From assembly GCA_016342745.1 (NCBI GenBank), contig JAEINT010000005.1, positions 1 through 64,000 on the forward strand: DNA of 64,000 bases, written 5' to 3'. The DNA is from Labilibaculum sp. GTDB lineage: Bacteria > Bacteroidota > Bacteroidia > Bacteroidales > Marinifilaceae. Under the pieces are notes generated by a model that worked only from the letters and a program-made list of their open reading frames with translations, made no database searches and was not told the origin of the DNA. Every line of letters begins with the position of its first letter. Position 1 is the first letter of the stretch. The position numbers were made by a program, and so were the translations under genes. Of this stretch, positions 53,227 to 60,571 are shown piece by piece.

Positions 53227-54186
53227 TTATAAATGGTAATTGTTTATTTGTTGAAATCCCCGGAGGAAATCTTCTACTTTCATCCGTTTTTTTCCAGCTT
53301 GTTGAAGCATTTTAATGGAAATAAAGCCTCCATCAACAGCGACTTTTAAATAGTTTTTTCCGTCGGTAGATATAGTTCCAACAGTTTCGGAATGTTTAAC
53401 AATTTCTTTTTCGGTGCCAAATACTTTTAGCCCAATTGCTTTACCTTCTTCCTTAGGAAGTAGTTCTGTCCATGAAGCAGGGTAAGGACTCAATCCTCTA
53501 ATTAGATTGTGAATTGAGTTAATATCTTTTGTCCAATCGATTTTACAATCTTCCTTAAAGATTTTTGGAGCTGATTTTAATTCCTGAGCAGATAAACTTT
53601 CTTGAGGTATTTGTGGGAAATCACCAGCCTCAATTGCTTTAACCGTTTTTACGACTAACTGTGAACCTACATTCATCAGTTCGTCATGAATAACTTCTAC
53701 GTTATCATTATCTCCAATTGAAATCTTTTCCTGGAATAATATATTTCCAGTGTCGATAGCATGTTGAAGTAGGAAAGTTGAAACACCAGTTTCTTTATCG
53801 CCATTAATAATGGCCCAGTTGATAGGAGCTGCTCCTCGGTATTGAGGTAAAAGTGAGGCATGCAGATTAAGCGTACCAAACTTTGGCATGTTCCAAACTA
53901 CCTCTGGAAGCATTTTAAAGGCAACCACAACTTGTAAATCTGCTTTTAATGCTCTTAATTCTTCAAGAAACTCATCATTTCTAAATTTTTCTGGTTGAAG
54001 AATGTTTAATCCTTTTTCAAGCGCAAATTTTTTCACTGCTGATTCTTGGATCTTTTGACCTCGACCGGCAGGTTTATCTGGGTTTGTGATAACACCAACA
54101 ACATTGCATCCTGCGTTGATTAATGCTTCAAGTGGGGCAACCGCAAAATCGGGTGTACCCATATATACAATTCGGAATTCATTCAT
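53227..54186 (-). CDS. fmt: Methionyl-tRNA formyltransferase
   Basis: A 319-residue Fmt enzyme that formylates initiator Met-tRNA with 10-formyltetrahydrofolate. The N-terminal formyltransferase domain opens RIVYMGTPDFAVAPLEALI; the catalytic block is NLHASLLPQYRGAAPINWAIINGD with Asn/His, followed by GVSTFLLQHAIDTGNIL with the Asp. The C-terminal domain (about 205-310) begins near AQELKSAPKIFKEDCKIDW and has the tRNA-binding IRGLSPYPASWTEL. It is the last gene of a small minus-strand cluster after an LptF/G-type permease, a lipoprotein and a DUF5522 gene, the last with a 4-base gap. Confidence 0.97.
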   Translation of the reverse strand: MNEFRIVYMGTPDFAVAPLEALINAGCNVVGVITNPDKPAGRGQKIQESAVKKFALEKGLNILQPEKFRNDEFLEELRALKADLQVVVAFKMLPEVVWNMPKFGTLNLHASLLPQYRGAAPINWAIINGDKETGVSTFLLQHAIDTGNILFQEKISIGDNDNVEVIHDELMNVGSQLVVKTVKAIEAGDFPQIPQESLSAQELKSAPKIFKEDCKIDWTKDINSIHNLIRGLSPYPASWTELLPKEEGKAIGLKVFGTEKEIVKHSETVGTISTDGKNYLKVAVDGGFISIKMLQQAGKKRMKVEDFLRGFQQINNYHL

Positions 54187-54190
54187 TTCC

Positions 54191-54358
54191 TTATTCTTTT
54201 ATTGTTCTGTTACCTTTGTTGTGCTTTGGGAAGTATGGACAGTTCTTGCATCCATTTCCGCAACAATATCCTCTTTCTGTCAAATACTTTTTGGTAAGTA
54301 TTCGATATCCATCAGGACTCATGGTATAATCGATATCTGGTTTTAAGTCGTCAAACAT
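54191..54358 (-). CDS. DUF5522 small cysteine-rich protein
   Basis: A 55-residue gene, ATG at 54358 to TAA at 54191, in the gap before fmt. The peptide has YTMSPDGYRILTKKYLTERG and then the motif GYCCGNGCKNCPYFP, i.e. four cysteines in C-C-x3-C-x2-C spacing, followed by a short basic tail. I recognise this as DUF5522, a conserved small protein of Bacteroidota and some Proteobacteria with unknown function. The cysteines suggest zinc or Fe-S binding (inference). It sits 1 base after the NTF2-like lipoprotein stop and 4 before the fmt start, so it is co-translated in the operon. It is easily missed because of its size. Confidence 0.85.
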   Translation of the reverse strand: MFDDLKPDIDYTMSPDGYRILTKKYLTERGYCCGNGCKNCPYFPKHNKGNRTIKE

Positions 54359-54359
54359 A

Positions 54360-54830
54360 TTAATTTTGATTAATTTGAAGAAATTCTTTAACCTTTTCGT
54401 TTTTAATCGTTACCGATAGGTGATAGTGAGTTATTAGGAGTGTGTTGTTTTCATTACGGATAACCCCTGATCCTCTGCAAACGCCCATCCAAGTTTCTAG
54501 TAATTCATCAAACCAAATTGTTTTTCCATCTTTTGAAAAATTAATTTGTCGATTGTATGGTTTAAAATCCCAAGCTTTCCCTTTCGAGAAATGAGGTTCG
54601 CAAAATTGGAAAAATTCTTTTTTTGTCCATCTTTCGCTTGCATCAGTACCAATATAAATAGCATCTTCACTCATCATTCCAAAATAGGAATTGATGTTTG
54701 CGTCGGCTGCAGCTTTGTGCCAATTAGTAATAAATTCAGCAACTTCTTTTTCTTTGGGTGGCTCGATAGTATTGCACGAACTTATCATTAAAATGAAAAG
54801 AAATCCGAGTAATCGAAATTGATTAGGCAT
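54360..54830 (-). CDS. NTF2-like (SnoaL-type) lipoprotein
   Basis: A 156-residue lipoprotein with lipobox ISSCNT after a hydrophobic signal (about 6-19). The mature part has the alpha+beta NTF2-like fold: EFITNWHKAAADANINSYFGMMSEDAIYIGTDASERWTK is the typical SnoaL/DUF4440-like helix-strand start, and ETWMGVCRGSGVIRNENNTLLITHYHLSVTI the last strands. Some members are enzymes or binders of small ligands; no catalytic set is obvious here. Its start overlaps the end of the LptF/G-type gene by 8 bases, so it is translationally coupled to it. Confidence 0.82.
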   Translation of the reverse strand: MPNQFRLLGFLFILMISSCNTIEPPKEKEVAEFITNWHKAAADANINSYFGMMSEDAIYIGTDASERWTKKEFFQFCEPHFSKGKAWDFKPYNRQINFSKDGKTIWFDELLETWMGVCRGSGVIRNENNTLLITHYHLSVTIKNEKVKEFLQINQN

Positions 54831-56283
54831 TTTTCTTTTTTAAGAATTTCAGAGGGTTAATCTTTTTAAAGAAATCAATATAATTTTCAATATTGAAAAC
54901 AGAAGAGTCAGTAGTTGCTTTATAAGTTAAAATAATACCTAAGGGCAAAATAATTATTGAAGACAACCACATTCCCCAGAATGGTGTAAGTACAAGTTCT
55001 TTTGAAAATCGCTCTGCAGTCATTGAGATAATGTAGTAGGCAATAAAGAACAATACTGAAATAATTACTGGCATTCCTAAACCTCCTTTACGGATAATTG
55101 CACCCAGAGGAGCACCGATAAAGAAAAAGATAAAACATGCAAAAGGAAGAGTGAATTTTCGATGCCATTCGTTTGTGAATTTTCGAATCCATTTTATTTG
55201 ACCTTCTAATTCTCCATTTTTTCGGGAAATATTTTCTCTAGCTTTTCTTCCTTTGTTAAGGGCAGAGCTTATGGTTATTTGTTTATTAAGCGATGACATA
55301 CTATTGAAAAGTGAGTCGGCGTCTAGAGTTTGTTCCGTTACTAAGTGAGCTTGAAGAGTGTCTTTTAATATTCTCTTTGGCTCTTTCTGAAAATAATGTC
55401 TGGTAATTAAATTTTTCGATAAAGACTCTTTTTCTTTGATTAGCTTATTTGTTAGTGAATCTTCTGTCCCCACCAATTGACCTAGGTTAAGCATTCGATA
55501 ACTATTCTTAAAGCGATCTTCATTTCCTCTTTTTAGATCAGTACCTGGAAGAGAAATATTTTGTTTGAAAATTTTGTATTTAATTCTTTGAGAGGGATGA
55601 TTTTTATTCTTTTTACGGTTCTTTGTTTTAATATCCTTGTAAATATTACCGCTATACAGCGTTAAATTCATTGTTAGTTTGTCGGCAGAAGTGACCATTG
55701 TTCCTGAATCGGCAACGGTTACATTTGTATTTCCTCTATTTTCACGATGATCGTAAATTAGAAGATCATACATCATCCCATTATCCTTATTGATGTTACC
55801 AACCTTAACACTAAATTTTGGCAAATCATTGGTAAAGATACCTTCCTTTAAGATTAATTCAGGATTCTGTTTTTTAATATCATAAAGTAAGTTGGTGGTC
55901 TTTAAAGAGGCAATTGGCATTACATTATTAGAAAAATAAAAAGCACCCAAACTAATCAAAATGATTAGAATGGTTAGTGGTTTCATTATTCTTTGTAGAG
56001 AAATACCAGCAGCTTTCATTGCTGTTAGCTCATAGTTTTCTCCCATAGTACCAAAGGTCATGATAGATGCCAAGAGAATAGCCAAGGGTAAAGCCATAGG
56101 AACCAAAGTTGCAGAAACGTAGAAAAGAAATTCTGCGATTACAGTCCATTCCAGACCTTTACCAACAAATTCGTCAATATAGCGCCATAAAAATTGCATG
56201 AGTAACACAAACATGCAAATAAAGAATGTGAACGTTAAAGGCCCTAAAAAACTTTTTAATATAAATGAATGTAATCTTTTCAT
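54823..56283 (-). CDS. LptF/LptG-family permease (YjgP/YjgQ)
   Basis: A 486-residue inner-membrane permease of the YjgP/YjgQ family, part of the Lpt system that extracts lipopolysaccharide toward the outer membrane. It has three N-terminal membrane helices (about 12-34, 55-80, 100-120; VPMALPLAILLASIMTFGTMGE), a large periplasmic beta-jellyroll region with a charged insertion (about 130-365), then three helices (about 385-470; FACFIFFFIGAPLGAIIRKGGLGMPVIIS). ATG at 56283 is used since the longer frame starts at TTG 14 codons earlier. Only one LptF/G-type gene is seen here. It heads the operon with the NTF2-like lipoprotein, DUF5522 and fmt. Confidence 0.93.
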   Translation of the reverse strand: MKRLHSFILKSFLGPLTFTFFICMFVLLMQFLWRYIDEFVGKGLEWTVIAEFLFYVSATLVPMALPLAILLASIMTFGTMGENYELTAMKAAGISLQRIMKPLTILIILISLGAFYFSNNVMPIASLKTTNLLYDIKKQNPELILKEGIFTNDLPKFSVKVGNINKDNGMMYDLLIYDHRENRGNTNVTVADSGTMVTSADKLTMNLTLYSGNIYKDIKTKNRKKNKNHPSQRIKYKIFKQNISLPGTDLKRGNEDRFKNSYRMLNLGQLVGTEDSLTNKLIKEKESLSKNLITRHYFQKEPKRILKDTLQAHLVTEQTLDADSLFNSMSSLNKQITISSALNKGRKARENISRKNGELEGQIKWIRKFTNEWHRKFTLPFACFIFFFIGAPLGAIIRKGGLGMPVIISVLFFIAYYIISMTAERFSKELVLTPFWGMWLSSIIILPLGIILTYKATTDSSVFNIENYIDFFKKINPLKFLKKKNA

Positions 56284-56496
56284 TACTCGCCATTTTAACT
56301 GATTTGTCGATATTTTAGTTCTCAATTATGAAATTGAGTATTGAAAATATCTGTTAACCAGATTAATAAACCATGTTTTGAAACGTAATAATTTGTTCCA
56401 TAAAAAACAAGACCAATAACATTAAGAAACTGGCCCTGAAACATACAAAAATAGGTTATTTTAATTAGGTTTCGTAAATGTGGAGTGTTAAAAAAA

Positions 56497-56871
56497 TTAA
56501 ATCCCTAAAACATGTTTTAACTCAGCAATTTGGGTATCCCAAAGTTCAATGCTTTCATCAATTTCATCTTCGTAGGCAAAGTCTGTAATGATCAACGACA
56601 GGTCATTTGTTAAGGCATCAATTTCGATTTTAAACTCAAAAAAGCTTTCTTCCATATCGCTATCTAACCAATGAAAACGAACAAGTCTATTGTCTTTTTT
56701 AGTTAACAATTCAGCTTGTTGTTCGGATCCATCCCACATGAATGTATAAACTTTATCTTTTTGGTTTACATCATCGGCAAACCATTCGGACAAACCACTT
56801 GCGCTGCTTAATCGATCGAAAATAACTTTCTGGGAAGCACGAAGCACATATTCTAGTTCAAATTGTTTCAT
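56497..56871 (-). CDS. START-like (SRPBCC/AHSA1-type) domain protein
   Basis: A 124-residue soluble protein with a helix-grip fold of the SRPBCC superfamily. The start VLRASQKVIFDRLSSASGLSEWFADDV and the VYTFMWDGSEQQAELL segment fit the START-like family common in Bacteroidota; the C-terminal helix is ELWDTQIAELKHVLGI. Members bind hydrophobic ligands or act as Hsp90-type co-factors; the specific role is unknown. The gene stands alone, 213 bases from the LptF/G-type gene in the same direction. A TGTAAA-N7-TTTACA palindrome lies about 40-60 bases upstream of its start. Confidence 0.85.
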   Translation of the reverse strand: MKQFELEYVLRASQKVIFDRLSSASGLSEWFADDVNQKDKVYTFMWDGSEQQAELLTKKDNRLVRFHWLDSDMEESFFEFKIEIDALTNDLSLIITDFAYEDEIDESIELWDTQIAELKHVLGI

Positions 56872-57224
56872 TGGTTGGGGCTTTGTATTTATTATAATTA
56901 AAGTGAAAATATGTAAATACCAATTTTACAGGTCTACAGTCTTTGGTTTAGCTCTGAAATCTAGGTTTTTTTAAACTAAAAACGTGAATTGTAAGTCGAT
57001 ACTGAAATTTTGCGCAAGATACTTAAGAATATGGAATTAAAAAAAAAGAGAATGAAAACTTGTTCATTTTTCATATTGTTAAGGTATTTTTTCCATTTAC
57101 TTAAAGTTCCGTCTTATAATATAAGCAAATTTTCAGATAAGTAGATTGAAGCATTACGAAAAAAGTGTTCAAGTATTTTTTTTAAATGAAAAAGGATTCT
57201 ATATTTGCAGTCCGTTAGAAAAAC
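56872..57224. other. Gap before the first tRNA gene
   Basis: These 353 AT-rich bases hold no supported ORF. Visible features are the palindrome TGTAAA-N7-TTTACA (56912-56930) near the START-like gene start, the 13-base palindrome CTTATA-A-TATAAG (57113-57125), and the tRNA promoter box at 57200. Confidence 0.5.
57200..57207 (+). promoter_or_regulatory. -7 promoter box of tRNA-Met copy 1
   Basis: TATATTTG matches TAnnTTTG exactly and is 17 bases before the mature tRNA end, allowing a leader of roughly 10 bases. Confidence 0.75.
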
Positions 57225-57298
57225 GGCGAGGTAGCTCAGCTGGTTAGAGCGCGTGATTCATAATCACGAGGTCGGCGGTTCAAGCCCGCCTCTCGCTA
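57225..57298 (+). tRNA. trnM: tRNA-Met(CAU), copy 1
   Basis: A 74-nt cloverleaf: acceptor GGCGAGG with TCTCGCT (two G-U pairs), D-stem GCTC/GAGC, anticodon stem CGTGA/TCACG with loop TTCATAA (anticodon CAU at 57259-57261), T-stem GGCGG/CCGCC with loop TTCAAGC, and discriminator A. No CCA is encoded (CT follows). CAU can be Met or lysidine-modified Ile; the G1-U72 end and overall likeness to the Bacillus elongator tRNA-Met favour elongator Met, and the paired acceptor end excludes the initiator. Confidence 0.93.
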
Positions 57299-57300
57299 CT

Positions 57301-57334
57301 AAAAAGGAATAACTGAAAAGTTGTTCCTTTTTTT
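57301..57334 (+). terminator. Terminator of tRNA copy 1
   Basis: GGAATAACT (57306-57314) pairs with AGTTGTTCC (57319-57327) around GAAA, flanked by A5 and T7. Confidence 0.9.
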
Positions 57335-57536
57335 ATTTTCTAAAGATGAGGAAATGATTTTTGAAATGGATTTAGACTGGTTTGGGATAAAATTCAGTCT
57401 AAAATAATGATTTGCAAATTTTTTTTAAAGAAAAATTTTAATGCAATAATTCTGTAATAGAGATACTTTGGATTGTTCTTATGAAAAGAGAATTCTTTTT
57501 TCAATAAAAAGATTTTTTTTAGAAATAAAATGCCAT

Positions 57537-57544
57537 TATATTTG
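57537..57544 (+). promoter_or_regulatory. -7 promoter box of tRNA-Met copy 2
   Basis: TATATTTG again matches TAnnTTTG, 20 bases before the second tRNA. The flanking sequence differs from copy 1. Confidence 0.75.
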
Positions 57545-57564
57545 CACCGCAATCAAGCAAAAAT

Positions 57565-57638
57565 GGCGAGGTAGCTCAGCTGGTTAGAGCGCGTGATTCA
57601 TAATCACGAGGTCGGCGGTTCAAGCCCGCCTCTCGCTA
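57565..57638 (+). tRNA. trnM: tRNA-Met(CAU), copy 2
   Basis: Identical over all 74 nt to the copy at 57225, with the anticodon CAU at 57599-57601 and no encoded CCA. The 340-base spacing, separate promoter box and separate terminator mean that each gene is its own transcription unit. If read as Ile2 both copies would be TilS substrates, but Met is favoured for the reasons given for copy 1. Confidence 0.93.
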
Positions 57639-57641
57639 CTC

Positions 57642-57673
57642 AAAGGGAATAACTTTAAAGTTATTCCCTTTTT
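57642..57673 (+). terminator. Terminator of tRNA copy 2
   Basis: AAAGGGAATAACTTT (57642-57656) and AAAGTTATTCCCTTT (57657-57671) are perfect complements, folding to a hairpin with a small AT loop, followed by more T. It resembles the copy 1 terminator, suggesting common descent. Confidence 0.88.
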
Positions 57674-57684
57674 TTATTCCTCAA

Positions 57685-57718
57685 TTTGAACAATATAAAG
57701 TAGGTTCTTTTATCTTTG
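57685..57718 (+). promoter_or_regulatory. Promoter of the DUF4494 gene
   Basis: A full Bacteroidota promoter: -33 TTTG at 57685-57688, a 22-base spacer, and -7 TATCTTTG at 57711-57718. The ATG at 57744 follows after a short A-rich leader. Confidence 0.7.
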
Positions 57719-57743
57719 TTAAGCGAAAAAAAATAAAAATAAT

Positions 57744-58256
57744 ATGATGACAAATAATTGGTTCGAGTGTAAAGTTAAGTACGTTAAAATTGACGAAGTA
57801 TCTGGTAAGGAAAAAAAAGTTTCTGAACCATATTTAGTAGATGCCGTTTCGTTTACCGAAGCTGAAGCTAGAATTCATAAAGAGTTAGAGCAAATGATTG
57901 GTGGCGAATTTAATGTTACAAACATAAGCAAGTCTAACGTTACTGAACTTTATCCAAATGAAAATGGTGATCGTTGGTATAAAGCGAAGGTTTCTTTTGT
58001 AGATGTTGATGAGGCATCTGGTAAGGAGAAAAAAGCGAACAACTACATGCTAACTGAAGCAAATAATGTGAAGCAGGCATATGAGTTCTTAGAGGAATCT
58101 TTAAGCACTATGATTGTACCTTATGAAATTCACTCAATTACAGAAAGTCCATTAATGGATGTATTTCCATTCTTTAAGGATGAATTGAATGAAGAAATTC
58201 CTGCACACCTAAAACCGCTATCGGAAGTTGAAGAAAATTCTCAAGATTTTGAATAG
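57744..58256 (+). CDS. DUF4494 protein with an internal duplication
   Basis: A 170-residue soluble protein recognised as DUF4494, a conserved Bacteroidota family of unknown function. It is made of two tandem repeats of about 75 residues: residues 5-70 (WFECKVKYVKIDEVSGKEKK to VTELYP) and 76-142 (WYKAKVSFVDVDEASGKEKK to LMDVFP). Both have a W-x-x-x-K-V start, a central D-E-x-S-G-K-E-K-K, an acidic helix and an S-x-x-x-x-(L/V)-x-P end. The tail is acidic. The protein begins MM, so the second ATG is an alternative start. Its function is unknown; it lies alone between tRNA and aspA. Confidence 0.85.
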   Translation: MMTNNWFECKVKYVKIDEVSGKEKKVSEPYLVDAVSFTEAEARIHKELEQMIGGEFNVTNISKSNVTELYPNENGDRWYKAKVSFVDVDEASGKEKKANNYMLTEANNVKQAYEFLEESLSTMIVPYEIHSITESPLMDVFPFFKDELNEEIPAHLKPLSEVEENSQDFE

Positions 58257-58339
58257 ATCAGATTTTTCTGATCCCTTTTTGTCGAAAACGTTTGTATTCT
58301 GTTGAGAAACATACCAAAACCAAACGAATATGAGTTGTG

Positions 58340-58383
58340 AAACCCTGTTTTAACTGATGTAAAAGTCATTAAAACAGGGTTTT
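58340..58383 (+). terminator. Terminator after the DUF4494 gene
   Basis: AAACCCTGTTTTAA (58340-58353) is perfectly complementary to TTAAAACAGGGTTT (58369-58382), a 14-bp stem around a 15-base loop, with TTTT at its end. Confidence 0.8.
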
Positions 58384-58421
58384 ATGCTGTGTGGTGTTTT
58401 ACTGGTTGATTTTTTATTAAA

Positions 58422-58455
58422 TCTTGGTATAAATTTGATTCTTATTTTACATTTG
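58422..58455 (+). promoter_or_regulatory. Promoter of aspA
   Basis: TACATTTG at 58448-58455 is a -7 box; TCTTG at 58422-58426 is a near -33 box with a 21-base spacer. A leader of about 90 bases precedes the ATG at 58554. Confidence 0.55.
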
Positions 58456-58553
58456 TGGCAACAAACAAACACTATTTACAAACGGGTTTAGCAGATTTTT
58501 TTTGAAGGGGGAATTTCAATTAAGTAATTGCTAAAGGGAAAAGTATAATCACA

Positions 58554-59960
58554 ATGAGTACAAGAACTGAACACGATTTAATCGGGTACAAGGATGTTCC
58601 TGAAGATGCGTATTATGGCATTCAGACATTAAGAGCTGTCGAGAATTTTGATATTTGCGGAGTGAAATTAAGTGCCTACCCAAAATTTATTAAGGCTTTG
58701 GCCATGGTAAAATGGGCAGCAGCTAAAGCAAATAACGAACTGGGCATTATGGCGTCGGATAAAACAGATGCGATTCTAAAAGCCTGTGAAGAAATTATTG
58801 ATGGAGACTTGCATGAGCATTTTCCGGTAGATATGATTCAAGGTGGTGCAGGAACCTCTACCAATATGAATGCAAATGAAGTAATTGCCAATAGAGCTTT
58901 GGAAATTTTGGGCTACCAAAAAGGTGAGTACGAACATTGCCATCCTAACAATCATGTTAATTTATCTCAATCTACTAACGATGCATATCCGACAGGAATT
59001 AAAATTGCATTGATTTTAATGAATGAAGATTTGGTGATTGGATTAAAAAGCTTAGTTGAAGGATTTCGTGCAAAAGGGGAAGAATTCAAGGATGTAATTA
59101 AAATGGGAAGAACGCAGCTTCAAGATGCGGTTCCAATGACTTTAGGACAAGAGTTTGAAGCTTGGGCTGTAAATCTAGAAGAGGAAGTTGAAAGATTAAA
59201 CCAAAATGCAAAATTGTTTCTAGAAGTAAATATGGGAGCGACTGCAATTGGTACAGGAATAAATTCAGAACCAGATTATTCCGATAAATGTGTAAAGCAC
59301 TTGCGAGCTATTACTGGTTTAGATATTGTTTTAGCAGGGAATTTAATTGAGGCTACACCCGATACAGGTTCATATGTGATGTACTCTTCGGCCGTAAAAC
59401 GTTTAGCAATTAAATTATCGAAGATTTGTAACGATTTACGCTTGTTATCTTCTGGTCCTCGCTGTGGATTTAATGAAATTAATTTACCGAAAATGCAGCC
59501 TGGTTCTTCTATTATGCCAGGAAAAGTGAATCCTGTAATTCCAGAGGTGGTAAATCAGATTGCATATAAGGTTATTGGTAATGATTTAACTGTGACTTTT
59601 GCTGCTGAAGCAGGGCAGTTGGAGTTAAATGTAATGGAACCTGTATTGGTTCGTGCTATTTTAGAATCAATGGAAATGTTGGTGAACGGAATGGCTACAT
59701 TAAAAGAGCGTTGCATCACTGGTATTACTGCAAACGTAGAACATTGCAAAGAAATGGTATTAAACAGCATTGGTATTGTAACTGCTGTTAATCCAACATT
59801 AGGATATGAAGCTTCTTCTCGAATTGCCAAAAGAGCTTTGGTAGAAAATAGAAGTGTTTACGATTTAATTCTTGAAGAAGGATTATTGAGTAAGGAGAAG
59901 CTAGATGAAATTCTTTCTCCGGAAAGAATGATTAAACCTCAAAAATTTGTTGAGGCTTAA
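58554..59960 (+). CDS. aspA: Aspartate ammonia-lyase
   Basis: A 468-residue enzyme of the fumarase/aspartase superfamily, which converts L-aspartate to fumarate and ammonia. The superfamily signature GSSIMPGKVNPVIPE carries the catalytic Ser loop, and the N-terminal EHDLIGYKDVPEDAYYGIQTLRAVENF and the HPNNHVNLSQSTNDAYPTGI block support aspartase over class II fumarase. Length equals the family norm. It has its own promoter and a tandem terminator pair and thus is a single-gene unit. In anaerobic growth it would supply fumarate as an electron acceptor (known role of the family). Confidence 0.95.
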   Translation: MSTRTEHDLIGYKDVPEDAYYGIQTLRAVENFDICGVKLSAYPKFIKALAMVKWAAAKANNELGIMASDKTDAILKACEEIIDGDLHEHFPVDMIQGGAGTSTNMNANEVIANRALEILGYQKGEYEHCHPNNHVNLSQSTNDAYPTGIKIALILMNEDLVIGLKSLVEGFRAKGEEFKDVIKMGRTQLQDAVPMTLGQEFEAWAVNLEEEVERLNQNAKLFLEVNMGATAIGTGINSEPDYSDKCVKHLRAITGLDIVLAGNLIEATPDTGSYVMYSSAVKRLAIKLSKICNDLRLLSSGPRCGFNEINLPKMQPGSSIMPGKVNPVIPEVVNQIAYKVIGNDLTVTFAAEAGQLELNVMEPVLVRAILESMEMLVNGMATLKERCITGITANVEHCKEMVLNSIGIVTAVNPTLGYEASSRIAKRALVENRSVYDLILEEGLLSKEKLDEILSPERMIKPQKFVEA

Positions 59961-59968
59961 ACAGTAAT

Positions 59969-59987
59969 ACTCTTCATAAGAGTTTTT
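59969..59987 (+). terminator. First aspA terminator
   Basis: ACTCTT (59969-59974) pairs with AAGAGT (59978-59983) around CAT, followed by T5. It begins 9 bases after the aspA stop. Confidence 0.7.
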
Positions 59988-59995
59988 GGCGCACT

Positions 59996-60031
59996 AAAGA
60001 GCTTGCTTCGTTTTTCGAGGTAAGCTCTTTT
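59996..60031 (+). terminator. Second aspA terminator
   Basis: AAAGAGCTT (59996-60004) pairs with AAGCTCTTT (60022-60030), and the inner GCTTCG/CGAGGT pair with two wobbles, giving a 15-bp helix and a T-rich end. It backs up the first hairpin. Confidence 0.8.
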
Positions 60032-60073
60032 ATTTTATATTGCTAAATTTGATTGATTATAATAGAAAAAGAT

Positions 60074-60562
60074 ATGACTGAAATTGTATTCAAGCCAATT
60101 GGTATTATTCATACGCCGCATGTTAGCAAAGAAAACATGCCAATTCAACCCTTAAGTGCTAAAGGCATTAAGGCTAAGGTTGTGGTAAATCCAGAATATG
60201 CAGATGGTTTAATGGATTTGGAAGGCTTTTCTCATGCAATTTTACTCTATCACCTGCATGAATCAAGTGGATTTGATTTGCATGTAAAGCCGTTTATGGA
60301 TAAGGTTGAGCATGGCATTTTTGCCACGCGAGCTCCTCGTCGTCCGAATGCAATTGGTATGTCGACAGTAAAAGTATTAGGTATTGAAGGTAACAACATA
60401 CTAGTTGAAGATGTTGATATTCTAAATGGAACACCTTTAATTGATATTAAACCTTTCTTTTCAAAATTTGATAATCGTCCAGATGCGGTTTCTGGCTGGC
60501 TGGATGAAAATTGGCATGAAAAAAATAAGACCTTAAAATCAGATGATCGATTTAATAAATAG
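60074..60562 (+). CDS. trmO: tRNA (t6A37) N6-methyltransferase TrmO
   Basis: A 162-residue protein of the TrmO/TsaA/VirR-like family, which methylates the threonylcarbamoyl-adenosine at position 37 of tRNA with SAM. The order of motifs is conserved: FKPIGIIHTPH, LMDLEGFSHAILLYHLHES, GIFATRAPRRPNAIGMSTVKVLGIEG and VDILNGTPLIDIKPF. The frame opens at a TTG seven codons earlier, but the ATG at 60074 is the natural start. It lies after the aspA terminators, and its stop is only 9 bases from the convergent hemH stop with no hairpin between. Some relatives lack tRNA activity, so the role is by family. Confidence 0.9.
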   Translation: MTEIVFKPIGIIHTPHVSKENMPIQPLSAKGIKAKVVVNPEYADGLMDLEGFSHAILLYHLHESSGFDLHVKPFMDKVEHGIFATRAPRRPNAIGMSTVKVLGIEGNNILVEDVDILNGTPLIDIKPFFSKFDNRPDAVSGWLDENWHEKNKTLKSDDRFNK

Positions 60563-60571
60563 CTTCGAAAA

